Assembly (NCBI GenBank): GCA_018894105.1
Contig: CM032132.1
Location: 31,299,379 to 31,363,378 of the forward strand
Length of the DNA stretch: 64,000 bases
Source of the DNA: Jacaranda mimosifolia
Taxonomy: Eukaryota; Streptophyta; Magnoliopsida; Lamiales; Bignoniaceae
Direction of reading: 5' to 3'
Shown: positions 46,335 to 58,197 of the stretch, one piece after another
Layout of the letters: every line of letters starts with the position of its first letter
How positions within the stretch are numbered: position 1 is the stretch's first letter
Program-made: the position numbers and the translations under genes
Notes under the pieces: model-generated
What the model was told of the DNA's origin: nothing
The model's database searches: none
The model's input: only the letters and a program-made list of their open reading frames with translations

Positions 46335-49300
46335 CTGTAACATCCTATCTTTTCTCGTAAGTAATTCTCCCTTAAAATTAAATTATTAATCTTATCTTGT
46401 AACTATAGGAAATCAAAGTATAACATTATATGTGTAGTAAATAGACTATGTTATGAAATTATGACTTTTAATTGGATTAATAGCATTTTAGATTAAATGG
46501 GTTAATCAAAAGTTAGCTTTAAAATCCCTTAATTACATATACACTATGAATTTAGCCATGTATGCCTAAATCATAAAATATAAAAGTATATATTTTAAGT
46601 TACAAATGCATCATTGTGTATATTAGGTATATAATGAAATAGAACATAAATATAAAGTTTTTTTTAACTTATTTATTTTCCTAGGGCTAATTCAAGATAA
46701 TGTGAAAGTTCAAGGATCTCTTCAAGTAAATAATAAAACTTCTTCATGTATAAATAATGGCCAAGACCACTATCACTTCCACAAACCATTAATCCATAAT
46801 CTCTACAGGCTGCCAAGATCAAGCCTCCCACCCTATTTTGCATCATCAACCATCAAAGATGTCATATCCAAATTCCCCCAACTCACCAAAGATCAAATCC
46901 TTAAAGCATCCCCTTAGAATTGTAGCCTCAAACCCTTGAAAAATTCCAATCAAGCAAGGAGAATAGCTATCAGCTAGAAGAAATCCTATCCAACATAAAC
47001 TTTTAAAAAAAATTAGAAACCACCCTTGTAGTCATCTAATCATACATGCAAGCATACCATTAGAAAGCCCTTTGTGTGTAGAGTACTACGATAGTATAGA
47101 CTTCCATAAATTTGACTTGGATTAACCTAAAATTCTATTGAAATTAACACTACCACACAAAATCAAAAGTTGGCCAGACACAAGGTGGTTTTATTTTTCC
47201 TATATTTGGTGCATTGGCTATCCAAATGTTGAAAGGGAACCAAAAATAGAAAGCCCTCTGAGTGTAGATAATGTTAGAGTAAAAATTGCCTAGAATTGAC
47301 ACCAAATTCTAGCCCAAAAATATAAAGGCCGCAACCTGCCACTAGGACGCGACCAAAATCAAAACTCAAATTTGAACAGGCATAAGGGAATATCGGCCCA
47401 TTTGATCATCGAATTGAAGCCACCATTAGAAGATTCGTTGAGTTCTAATAATTTTGAGGTAAAGATCACCATTATATTACCTTAAATTTGGCTAAAATTT
47501 AGTTTTGATGAAAATTGTCAAAGCTGTCTGAGTAAGGATGTAGGTTTTGGAAATGATTAGGAAGTGATTGTGGATGTCTTGTGATGGTAATAACTTGATT
47601 TGTTTTGCTCAATGAGGTTGGATTATGAATGGTCAAATTATGAGGTTATGTTGAATAATTGAGATTTGAATTTAATTAGACTTGGTGGAAAATAGGAAAT
47701 ATGATTTAGATACAAGTAACTTAATAATGTTGTTATTAAATATGGTTCTTGGGATAATGTGATAAGTAAAATATGTTAGAAATTGGAAAAAATATTAGGA
47801 CATATTTAATTCATTTTGGGATTAATCAATAAAGTAGATGGGAAATGTTACTCTTATATGAATATATATAAATATTAAAGGTATTGATGAAATTAATCAC
47901 TTAGATTATCAGATACCTATTTCTATATCTTAAATATTTGAAATAACAATACCAATTAAATGGAAAATTAAAATGATATATAGTACTCCAAATTAAATTA
48001 ATTTTTCATAATACACTTATTACCGAAAAAACAATCAATAATGATTGAATCTTGAATCTAGGTGATTGAGCTTACAAGTCTATTGGAGAATCCCGATTAC
48101 AAGAATTGTTGAGGTCCTCGTTCTTTTGTTTACTTCCATTTTATTACCTAACAATTATTCCTTGAATTCATATGTGTTATTCGCAATTTCTAGAATGCAT
48201 TGCTTGTTATTATGGTAAGATTCTCTAATTTTGACACCCATAATTGTGAAGATCTCTACTCCTGATACCTATCATTGTAAAGTCTTTCTCTTTACACTCT
48301 TACTCGTCTCTCCTCTTTTGACTAATGATAATTACTGAATTTCTCGGTAAATTTAAAACCCAATTGAAATTTTGAATCTTGATAAAAGCTTATCCCTCCT
48401 TTTTTTTTTAATTAAGAGATAGTATCATTAATAATATCTATTTCAATTTAATTTCTTCTAGTCATATATGTTACTCACGTAAGTAAGAACGCCATATGTA
48501 GGATGTTCTCAAAAACAACAACTCGAGGGCTTTGTTAAAAAGAGGAAAAAGAATAATTTTTATATTAAAGAGTTTCCTACTCAAAATATTTACCGCTTGA
48601 AAAAGGCTCATGTTTTCTAAAGTTTTATAGACCTTCTCATCTTATTCGTCGAATCAGGAGCTAAGTGCCACACTTGCTGACAGGCTGTGTGTGGTGGGGG
48701 CCATCTCTAGAATCCCGAGGTTGACACTTTCTATTGTACTTATTTCATTCTTGATCCCTTTGAATATCTCATTTGGTCAGTACTATAAAGCACGTGCCAG
48801 GCCACATTAGTTGACAGGGGATGTGCAGTGGGTGACACCCCTTGAATCTATCATTGTTAACACCTTTGGATTTTAGTACTAGATATCTTTCAGCTGTATT
48901 TTGTACCTCAACAATAAAATCCTATTTTATTCCTCATGAAATAAAGTTTAAGTATCTAAGTGACATATGCGTTGACAGGGGGTGTGTGGCAGGGCCACCT
49001 CTACAATCCTATACACTCGAGTCCGTATATGAAAAAAAATATTAAAATTTATGAGTTCTCCTAGCTGGTATAGGATAGTGATGGAGTTACATGAAAAGTT
49101 TCATATGATTATAACTCTTTTGATCGAGTAAGGTTCTTATAAGAAATTTAACTCAATCACCTCATGATTTATGTAAAACTTTAATATATTTCGAACATAT
49201 GTGCATATGACTTGTAAAGTATTTATTATAAAAAACTAGTTATACAAAATGAGTTATCTTAGCATGTTCGTATCCTACTCATTACATATTTCTCATTCTA

Positions 49301-50300
49301 TCATCTACCACTACAAAATAAGCTCTATACATGTAACTTCCTCCAACTTCCCTCACTGAGTCATTCGGACTTACCCTCATACTTCTCTTTATACAGATGA
49401 AGCTGGAATGGTTAAACTAGAAGAGGGAACTTGGAAATGGAGAAAGAAGAAATTATCTTTTGTTTGAATCCAGATGTACCCACACCATTAAGTTTATGTA
49501 TATACATTATAAGACTTATAGCCATGGCGGCACTAATGCTATACCTCAGGTACTAATACATGTGTACACATCAATAACTAGATATAAATTTAGACTAATG
49601 TACGGAGAATAATATATAAGTTGTTTCTTTTAATATGATTTATCATTTTATTTTGTTGATCTGTGCTTGGCATTAACTCTTGAAAGGAAAATCTCCTAAA
49701 AAGGGTTAGTGTCGTGGTGTGGTGGCTTTAGGGCCTCCTCAGTGCCACACTATCCTAGGTGCTCTGCGGGTGCCTGAGGGTGATGCCTTGTGAGTGCCCA
49801 TCCTGGGCACCTTCCTAGTGCTCTATAGGCTCTAACTCCAGGCACCGCTGCATGCCTAAAGTTGGCGCTGCATGGATGCCAGGCTCAGGCGCACAGTACC
49901 AGCACATCTGGAGCTTAGCTTGTCCTGGCTTTGCCGCTAATTTCTTCCACTTGACTACTTTTTAACTCATTTCCATAGTTTGACTTGGAATGGTATCTAC
50001 TTTAGATATATTTTGACTCAATAAGATCCTGAAAATTTTACTAACTCAGAGGAGTTAGGTAAAAGATTAAGAACAAAAGGACTCAAGATAAAAGCGTGAT
50101 AAAGCAAAGAAATTGTAAAGTAAGAAGAAAGTTACCTTCAAGACTCATGTCAATATTCCTCTTAAGATCTTTCTTCCTTTTCTCTTCCCTCAATCTAGTT
50201 AAAAAAATTTCTTTTTTATTATGTCTTAGGTGCTGCGAAAAACACCCCACATAGTACTTCTTAAAGGTCCTACAGACTTTGAAACCTAATAAGCCTCAAC
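46335..50300. repeat. Decayed LTR-like non-coding repeat (ends uncertain)
   Basis: Starts with TGTAACATCCTATC, a common start for gypsy LTRs. It later has CACTGAGTCATTCGGACTTA (49355-49374), a phrase typical of the promoter-distal part of plant gypsy LTRs. Three diverged repeats with a GTTGACAGG...GTGTG core lie at about 48675, 48808 and 48971. A GC-rich patch (49705-49925) is full of GGCACC/GGTGCC-like words. No coding frame and no matching second LTR, so the extent is a guess. Confidence 0.4.
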
Positions 50301-50426
50301 TTAGACAAAAGTTGGGCATTCACGAATATATGCTTTAAAGTAATCAAATAATAAACTTTATTTTAACATATTCAAGGTAAATAGTAAAACATGGACTTAT
50401 AATATATTTTCAACATGAAAATAAAA
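50301..50426. other. Short intergenic stretch
   Basis: Nothing recognised; it ends with the 9-bp target duplication AAAATAAAA (50418-50426) of the next element. Confidence 0.6.
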
Positions 50427-51114
50427 GGATAAATTGTATTTTTGGTCCCATAAATTAGGCCTGTTTTAATTTTGGTCCCATTCTTTATCAATTTTGCACA
50501 TTACGTCAAATAAATGCATTCTTTTTCAATTTGAAGACTCAAAGGGGCTTTTGTCTAGAAATTAATGGAGCAGCTTATGTGCCACTCACATGGCTGTTAA
50601 ATTGAGCTTTTCTGGTCCCATAAGTTAGGCTTGTTTATATTTTTGGTCCCAATTAAAGCTCCAATATATTTTTCTAGAAGAAGAATGAAAAATGGGTGCA
50701 AGTGAAGGTGCCATTTATTTTTGTGGCACCCCATTTCCATTGAAAACCTCATGGACAGATGAAAATCTAAATGGGAGGTTTCATGGTTGTGCTTCCATGA
50801 ATAATAGGTGTGGTTTCTTTGCTTGGAAAGATGTTCAAACGTGTGAAAGAACAAGATAAGTGATACTTGGGTTGCTTAAGATGTTGAAAATAATGAATAA
50901 AAGTTGTTAAAACTTTAGACAAATTAAACTATGTTGCTTTATCTGTTGGTGGTTTCTTAGTTGATGGTTCTTCACTTTATTGGGACCAAAATCTAAACAT
51001 ACCAAAAAAGCAACAATTTAACGGCCATTGTTAGATGCAATGTGCAAAAGTCATAAAGAATGGGACCGAAATCCAAATGGGTCTAACTTATGGGACCAAA
51101 AATGTAATTTACCC
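50427..51114. mobile_element. Mutator-type MITE
   Basis: Long terminal inverted repeats: left GGATAAATTGTATTTTTGGT, and right, in reverse complement, GGGTAAATTACATTTTTGGT. Similarity continues through CCCATAA and a second GGTCCCATTCTTTAT block, roughly 100 bp. A perfect 9-bp duplication AAAATAAAA flanks it (50418-50426 and 51115-51123), the Mutator hallmark. No transposase. Confidence 0.93.
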
Positions 51115-51123
51115 AAAATAAAA

Positions 51124-51849
51124 TTTTCAAATTGAAATAGGATGACTTGATGATGTGGATAGTTATGACTATGATGTGGACAATTATGACTACAAGGGCA
51201 ATTTCATAAAAGAATTAAAAAAAGGCCCAATGGACTAAGATAATTAATAAAAAGGTCAGAGAGCTTAATGGCAAATTAAGCCCATGAAGAAAGGCGATAA
51301 AACCCTAATGGGCCTAAGCCCACCAAGCGAAACTAGAAATATTAAACTTTAGAAAGAACTTGGAAGAAATCATTCACAAAAGAATTAAGAACTTTTGAGA
51401 GCAAAGAATCTCTCTATATGTAAACAAACCAACTTTTTGTTGTCTACTAAAAATGACCTATTGCTACTCAAAAGTGGAGTGAGGTCCTTTTCAAAAAATA
51501 GAAGAGTATCAATTCGTCTTCTTAAGAACACATTTAGATAGATCTGCTTTTCTTGAGAGTTTCTCTATTATGAGAAGTTAAGCAAATGATTTCTTGTATC
51601 CCATTTCTTTCTATGGTTTTATATTTATAAATTTTAGTCTTGATGGGTTTAGGTCTATTAGGATTTTTCTGTCCTCTTTATAGGCTAGGCTTGTCTTTTG
51701 GGATCTTTAGCCTATTACTTAGTTAATTAGTTCTAGGATAGATTCATTGTTCTTAGTTAACTTATTAAAATATCCTTAAGTCCAATTTTAGTCATATTAT
51801 TAAGTGAAGGCTTGTAATGCACTAGGATCCAATAATAAAACTTTAAAAG
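51124..51849. other. Intergenic sequence
   Basis: No gene or element end that I can support. Confidence 0.5.
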
Positions 51850-52850
51850 ATTAAATAAACTAGTGCTTTGCAAGCTAACAAGGATCTAATCTTGCTAGGG
51901 ATTCAGATTTAGGTAGAGAGTTACCTTGAATAGCAAATTTCCAAGGAGAAAATGGTGAACTCCTCACTAATCTAGAATCTGCCAGGCAGTGGTGCAGCAG
52001 GAAGACAACAATCTTTGTCTCGGTTTAAATTCTTCAAAAATCACCAAAAAAATTCCTGTATCATCTCAACACCTTGAATAAGATACTGTGAAAAATTCAG
52101 GTGAAAAAACCTTTTGGATATTCTGGAAAAAATTCAACAAATCTCTACTCTGTTTCAGTGGATCTCCAAAGCTAGCAAATTAAATGTTTTGCCTCTATTG
52201 TAATGCTCCACATATCAATTGAACTTCCAATTTCTCCTCACTTTTAGCTGGAGTAAGAGAGGAGAAATATAATGGTAGAGGCCGATTTGAGGTTGGAAAA
52301 GAACAAGGAAAGCAAAGCTTCAACACATAATGCAATGCTTAGGGAGAGTTTTGGAGGGAAATGTGAGAGATTCTAATCTTCACACCAAAAATGCATATAG
52401 CCGATCCCTCACCTCTATATCTATATATAGAGGAAGGATGGTGTGATGCCAGTTGGCATCACACCTTCCTCAAGGGGGGCGGCCACTTGCAAGCTTGGGT
52501 GGCAAATTCAAATTCAAATCTAATTTGAATTTGTGTGCATTTCAATTATATTTGAAATCTAATTTCAAATTAATTAAGATGCTAATTCAAATGAACCTTT
52601 CATTTGAATTTTCCCTCCAAAATGTATTCTTCTCTTTAATTAAATTAAACACTTTAATTTAATTAATTAACCTTTGACTTAACTCTTAAGTCAAACAAGC
52701 TTAACTCTTAAGCTCAATTTTGTTAACTTAACTCTTTAACTTGATCAATTGATGATCATTTGGCACTAAATAATTAATCCTTAATTATTGGTCTAATTTA
52801 AGGGGCTCTTATTTAAAAGTACCAAAAGCACTTTCTCATTTTGTGATTAG
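51850..52850 (-). repeat. LTR fragment related to the first copia LTR, minus strand
   Basis: Read on the minus strand it repeats the organisation of 4700-5650. It has TTAAGAGTTAAG-like units (52630-52735), a perfect palindrome (52440-52465), TATA (52421-52430), a T/C-rich leader, GAGATCCACTG and a TTCCTGCTG block. Sequence identity is patchy, so it is an older or different subfamily. No pol is attached: a solo or truncated LTR. Confidence 0.75.
52421..52465 (-). promoter_or_regulatory. Perfect 12-bp-arm palindrome and TATA box in minus-strand LTR
   Basis: GGTGTGATGCCA-GT-TGGCATCACACC (52440-52465) is a perfect inverted repeat. TATA (CTATATATAG, 52421-52430) lies 9 bp downstream on the minus strand, the same spacing as in the LTR at 5081-5125. 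Confidence 0.65.
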
Positions 52851-53147
52851 TCCCCACTTGATTTTGTTTAGAATAAACTCCCTAGTTTTGTTAAAACTTT
52901 AGAGATTACTCCCTACTCACTTGATTTGACAAAAATACCCTTGAGTATAATATTTTTCAATCATTTTTTTGACTTATTCATTATCCACACAAGCAAACAG
53001 TAAACTCTAGCATATGTACTTTCATTACCAGAAATAGAAAATGCATCAAGCTCCACTGCGGGAAATGAGAATAATCTTCAAAGCCAAAAACCACCAACCC
53101 GACATCTGCATTGTCTTCTTCTCTTTTTATTTTCATCATTTTCGGGT

Positions 53148-53214
53148 TTCTTCTTCTTCTTCTTCTTCTTCTTCTTCTTCTTCTTCTTCTTCTTCTTCTT
53201 CTTCTTCTTCTTCT
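53148..53214 (+). repeat. (TTC)n microsatellite
   Basis: About 22 uninterrupted TTC units just before the MULE transposase start; a pyrimidine tract in its likely 5' leader. Confidence 0.98.
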
Positions 53215-53247
53215 CAGTTGTTCTGAGTTTCTTGTATTTTTCTGACA

Positions 53248-56200
53248 ATGTCAACCAGTAGTGAAGCAGGAGTGTTTAATCAAGTGTTAGGGAGTTGCCG
53301 CTACAAAGACGAGCTCCATATAATGTCAATTAAGGATGGTATGACTTTAATGGACATGTACATTAATCTAGCAAGAAAATGGAGTGAAATCAACATCGAG
53401 CTCTTCAGTTTGCAATACATAGCCCCACATCAAAGATTGTACGTAACTTTGACTAATGACAACGATGTCATGAATATGGTCTTACTACATTTTACATTAA
53501 AGATGAACATTGTTGACATCCTGGTAAACCAAAAGGATGAATCAAGCAGCAGTGCACAGAAGAGCAATGATATTTTAAGGTAATATTTCTACAAAATCTA
53601 AACTGTACTGCAGTTTGTAAACTTTTGTACTTGAAATGTTCCGAAATTGTACTATGTTTATTTGAAAATCTTTTTCTACTTGGAGCGTTCTACATTATAC
53701 TTCACTACAAATAAAATTGTACTTCATCTCACAAAAAGTGTATTCTATTATGTAAGTTTTATACTTCAAGTGTTCTACTAATGGATTATTAAAATTGTAC
53801 TGCAACTTCTAGCGGTTTATACTTGAAATGTTCCCAAACTAAACGTCTTCTATCTAAAATTATACTTTTGGTTTTCTGAAATTATACTTCATTTTATACT
53901 TCAAGTGTTTTATTAATGGATTATCCAAAATCGTACTACAATTGCTAAAGTTTTAGACTTCAGGAGTTTCGGAATTGTACTTCACTTTATCTAAAATTGT
54001 ATTTCTAGTTTTAAAATTATACTTCATTTTATACATCATTTTACCTAAACTTGTACTATATTCATTGAAGTTCTATACTTTAAGTGTTCTGAAATTGTAC
54101 TTCATTTTATGTAAACTTGTACTTGAATTATCTGAATCTATTATTTAAGTTTTATACTTCAAGTGTTCTACTAATGGATTATCCAAAATCGTACTGCAAT
54201 TGCTAAGGATTTATACTTCAAGCGTTCCGAAATTGTACTTCTTTTTTCTGAAATTATACTTCATTTTACCTAAACTTGTACTCTATTCATTGAAATTCTA
54301 TACTTCATGTGTTCTGAAATTGTACTTCATTTTATCTAAACTTGTACTTCAGTTATCTTAATATATTATTTAAGCTTCAAGTGTTCTACTAATGGATTAT
54401 CCAAAAATTATACCACAATTGCTAAGGTTTTATACCTCAGGAGTTTCGAAACTATACTTCACTTTATCTAAAATTGTACTGCAGTTACTGAGGTTTTATA
54501 CTTCATGTGTTCTGAAATTGTACTTCATTATATCTAAACTTGTACTTCAATTATCTGAATCTGTTATTTCTAAAATTGTACTTCTTTTTATTGGAATTGT
54601 ACTTCTATTTTCTAAAATTATACTTCATTTTACCTAAACATGTACTTTATTCATTGAAGTTATATACTTCAAGTGTTCTAAAATTGTACTTCATTTTATC
54701 TAAACTTGTACTTCAATTATCTGAATATATTATTTAAGCTTCAAGTGTTCTACTAATGGATTAAACAAAATTGTACTGCAATTGCTAAGGTTTTATACTT
54801 CAGGAGTTCTGAAATTGTACTTCACCTTATCTAAAATTATACTATAATTGCTAAGGTTTTATACTTCATGTGTTCTGTATTCATTGAAGTTCTATACTTC
54901 AGGTGTTCTGAAATTGTACTTCATTTTATCTAAACTTGCACTTCAGTTATCTGATTATAATATTTAAGCTTCAAGTGTTATACTAATTGATTATCCAAAA
55001 ATTGTATTGCAATTGCTAAGATTTTATACTTCACGAGTTCTGACATTGTACATCACTTTATCTAAAATTGTACTTCAATTATCTGAATCTATTATTTTAG
55101 TTTTATACTTCAAGTTTTCTACTAATAGACTATCCAAAATGGTACTGTAATTAAGGTTTTATACTTCAGGAGTTCTGAAATTGTACTTCACTTATCTAAA
55201 ATTGTACTGCAATTGCTAAGGTTTTATACTTCAAGTGTTCTAAAATTTTATTTCATTTTATCTAAATTTATAATTCAATTATCTGAATCTAAACTTCAAT
55301 TATCTGAATCTATTATTTTAGTTTTATATACTTTAAGTATTCTGAAATTGTACTTCTTTTTATATAAAATTGTACTTCTATTTTCTGAAATTATACTTCA
55401 TTTTACCAAAATCTGTACTCTATTCATTGAAGTTCTATATTTCAGGTGTTCTGAAACTATACTTTATTTTGTCTAAACTTGTATTTCAGTTATCTGAATC
55501 TATTATTTAAAGCTTCAAGTATTCTACTAATGATTATCCAAAAATTATACTGCAATTGCCAAGTTTTTATACCTCAGGAGTTCTAAAATTGTACTTCACT
55601 TTATCTAAAATTATACTGCAATTGCTAAGGATTTATACTTTAGGTGTTCCAAAATTGTACTTCATTTTATCTAAACTTGTACTTCAATTATCTGAAACTA
55701 TTATTTAAGTTTTATACGTCAGGTGTTCTACTAATGGATTATCCAAAATTGTACTGTAATTGATCTGAAATTGTACTTCTATTTTCTAAAAATATACTTC
55801 ATTTTACTAAAAGTTGTACTCTATTCATTGAAGTTCTATACTTCAGGAGTTCTGAAATTGTACTTCATTTTATTTAAACTTGTACTTCAGTTATCTGAAT
55901 CTATTATTTAAGCTTCAAGTGTTCTACTAATGGATTGTCTAAAAATTGTACTGCAATTGCTAAGGTTTTATACCTTAGGAGTTCTGAAATTGTACTTCAC
56001 TTTATCTAAAATTATACTTAACCTTTTACGTAAAATTGTACTACATTATTTAAGTTTTAGAAAGTTCTATTAATTTTTATACTTCATTTTAGCTAAAGTT
56101 CTATACTTCAAGTGCTTTACTTATTGATTATCCAAAATTGTACTGCAATTGCTGGCATTTTATACTTCTATTGTTTTTGAAATTTTACTTCATTTATTTG

Positions 56201-58183
56201 AAATTGTAATACTATGCTGAATTGTTCTACATATTTTACTTTATTTTACCTAAAATTCTACTTCATTTGTCAACCTTAAGGGATGCAGTCGAGGAGGAAA
56301 TTGGTTCGACCAATGCATCGCACAATGAATTAGCTTTAATTAGCAACTTAATTGATGCATGGAGGAATTGCATATATGGAGAGGGTCAGACATTCAAGGA
56401 TACTCAGGAGTTCAGAATTATATGGTGTCTACTTTGCGGTCATTTAAATACAAGAAAAATGACAACAAAAAAGTCATAGCCGTTTGTAGTAATGAAAATT
56501 GCAAATGGAGAATATATGCATCGATGCATGAGGCTGATAAATTATTTGGCCTTTGAAAATGCAATCTAGAGCACACATGTGGTGAGGCTAATCTTCGGAC
56601 AAAGGGACATCCTAAAGCCGATTCCTCTTGGGTTACTAACATAGTGAAGGATAAATTTAAATCAGAGCCATGTTATCGGCCCTCTACCATATTGAAAGAT
56701 ATCCACAGAGAATACGTTATGGAACTTAGGTAACATAAAACATAGATGGGTAAGGAATTAGCTATGCATGATATCCATAGAGCTGAGAAGGGATCTTATG
56801 ATAAGTTGAGGTGGTACTGTGATGCTGTCAAGAGGACAAACCCTGGAAGTATTGCAGATTGTGAGATAGACCCAATTAGTCAAAAATTTCATCAGCTATT
56901 TATATGTTTTAGTGCCTGCCTTATTCATTTTCTTAGGGGATACAGGCCGTTGATATTTTAAGACGACACCCATATTAAAAATAAATACAAAGGAAGCTTA
57001 CTCAGTGTTGTCAGTAAGGATGCTAATGATGACTTATTCACACTAGCATATGCAGTTATTAACTCTGAAAATGATATTAATTGGGAGTGGTGCTGCTTTA
57101 AGCTAAGAAGTGTCTTAGATTCTCAATATCTATCTGGCTTATCAAGGTTTACTTTTTTCTCTTATCAACATCCAAGTCTTCTTAAGGCCCTCCCCATGAT
57201 ATTTCCTGGTAGCCACCATCCATATTGCTTGAGACACTTAGTGGATAACTTTAAGAAACAAGTAAGAACTTTATCTTTGCTTGTGAAACAATTATGTGAA
57301 ATAAACTCTAATTCATAACATTTAGCATATTACTGATCTATTATTTTAAATTTAGGTATTAAGAAAGTACCCTCTGTATAACAAAAAACATTGGTGTTCT
57401 ATTTTTATGAAAGTTGTATATGCGCCTACAAGGCAGGAGTATACACGACATATAGACAGCATCTTGGAGTCATTGCCACTTGCCAGAGACTTTATTATGT
57501 AGTCTGACCCACAATGTTGGGCAAATTCCTTATTCAGTGGAGATCGATGGGGGGATAATAAACAATAATCAAGCAGAATGTTGGAATAATTGGGTTAAAC
57601 TAGCCCGATTTATGCAAGTTGTAGCCATGGTTGATCACATATGCATACAAATAATGGTTATGATGCATGATGGATGAGAAGAATCTCATAAGATGACTGG
57701 TCAATTATGTCCCAAGCAAGAGAAGAAGTTGGCAATCAATCATATAAGTTCTCGTAACTTAAAACTTGTCATGTCTATCGGTTGGAGCTTTAAGGTGATT
57801 GAGCAAGATAAATCATATGTTGTAGATTTACATAGCGGGGTTTGTTCGTGCAGAGCATGAAAAATTGATAAAATACCATGCAAACATGCTTTTGTTTGTA
57901 TCGAGTCAAAGTCACTTTCACCGTATGACTTTGCCGATCAATACTACCGAGTTGAGATGTATCAACAAGCATACCAAGCAATGATAGACCCTATTCCTAC
58001 GGATGATAGGCATGTGTTCCCTCTAGATGAGGATGACGTCATTAATGCACCTGATTGCTAATCTCAGCATAGGCGTAGAAGGACACAGAGGATTCCATTA
58101 CAAATTGAGAAACATGTAATTAAGTGTAAAAGGTGTGGCAGAACAGGGCATAATCATCGAACCTGCAAAGAATCAGTAAACTA
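53248..58183 (+). pseudogene. Mutator-like (MULE) transposase, spliced and broken
   Basis: Exon 1 (53248-53579) encodes a PB1-like N-terminal domain typical of plant MULEs and ends at AAG/GTAATATT. Intron 1 (53580-56280) holds a repeat array. Exon 2 has the DNA-binding domain (EGQTFKDTQEFR; CSNENCKWRIYASM; KCNLEHTCG), with a one-base loss near 56417 and stops near 56553, 56730 and 56742. The transposase core starts DDTHIKNKYKGSLLSVVSKD; the second Asp block reads FFSYQHPSLLKALP (Asp to Tyr), then PYCLRHLVDN. Intron 2 is 57262-57355. NNQAECWNNWV carries the Glu, after a shift in a G-run near 57551. SWIM finger CSCRA ... CKHAF and zinc knuckle CKRCGRTGHNHRTC end it. Dead by several lesions. Confidence 0.92.
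53590..56275 (+). repeat. Repeat array 1 in the transposase intron
   Basis: Irregularly reiterated blocks: TTGTACTTCATTTTATCTAA, ACTTGTACTTCAATTATCTG, TTCTACTAATGGATTATCCA, TTGTACTGCAATTGCTAAGG and TTATACTTCAGGAGTTCTGA. Spacing between equal blocks varies (about 130-400 bp), so it is shuffled rather than a regular tandem array. The core TGTACTTCA is on the transposase sense strand. Confidence 0.93.
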
Positions 58184-58197
58184 GCTAAATTTTGTAC

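Noticed and set aside
53041..53226. Short frame ending in poly-Ser
   Set aside because: The Ser run is the TTC microsatellite read in one frame; the MULE start at 53248 is in a separate frame with a recognisable domain.
54392..55476. Hydrophobic repetitive frames in array 1 that resemble membrane proteins
   Set aside because: They are translations of T-rich repeat units inside a spliced intron; frames overlap and shift with each repeat.
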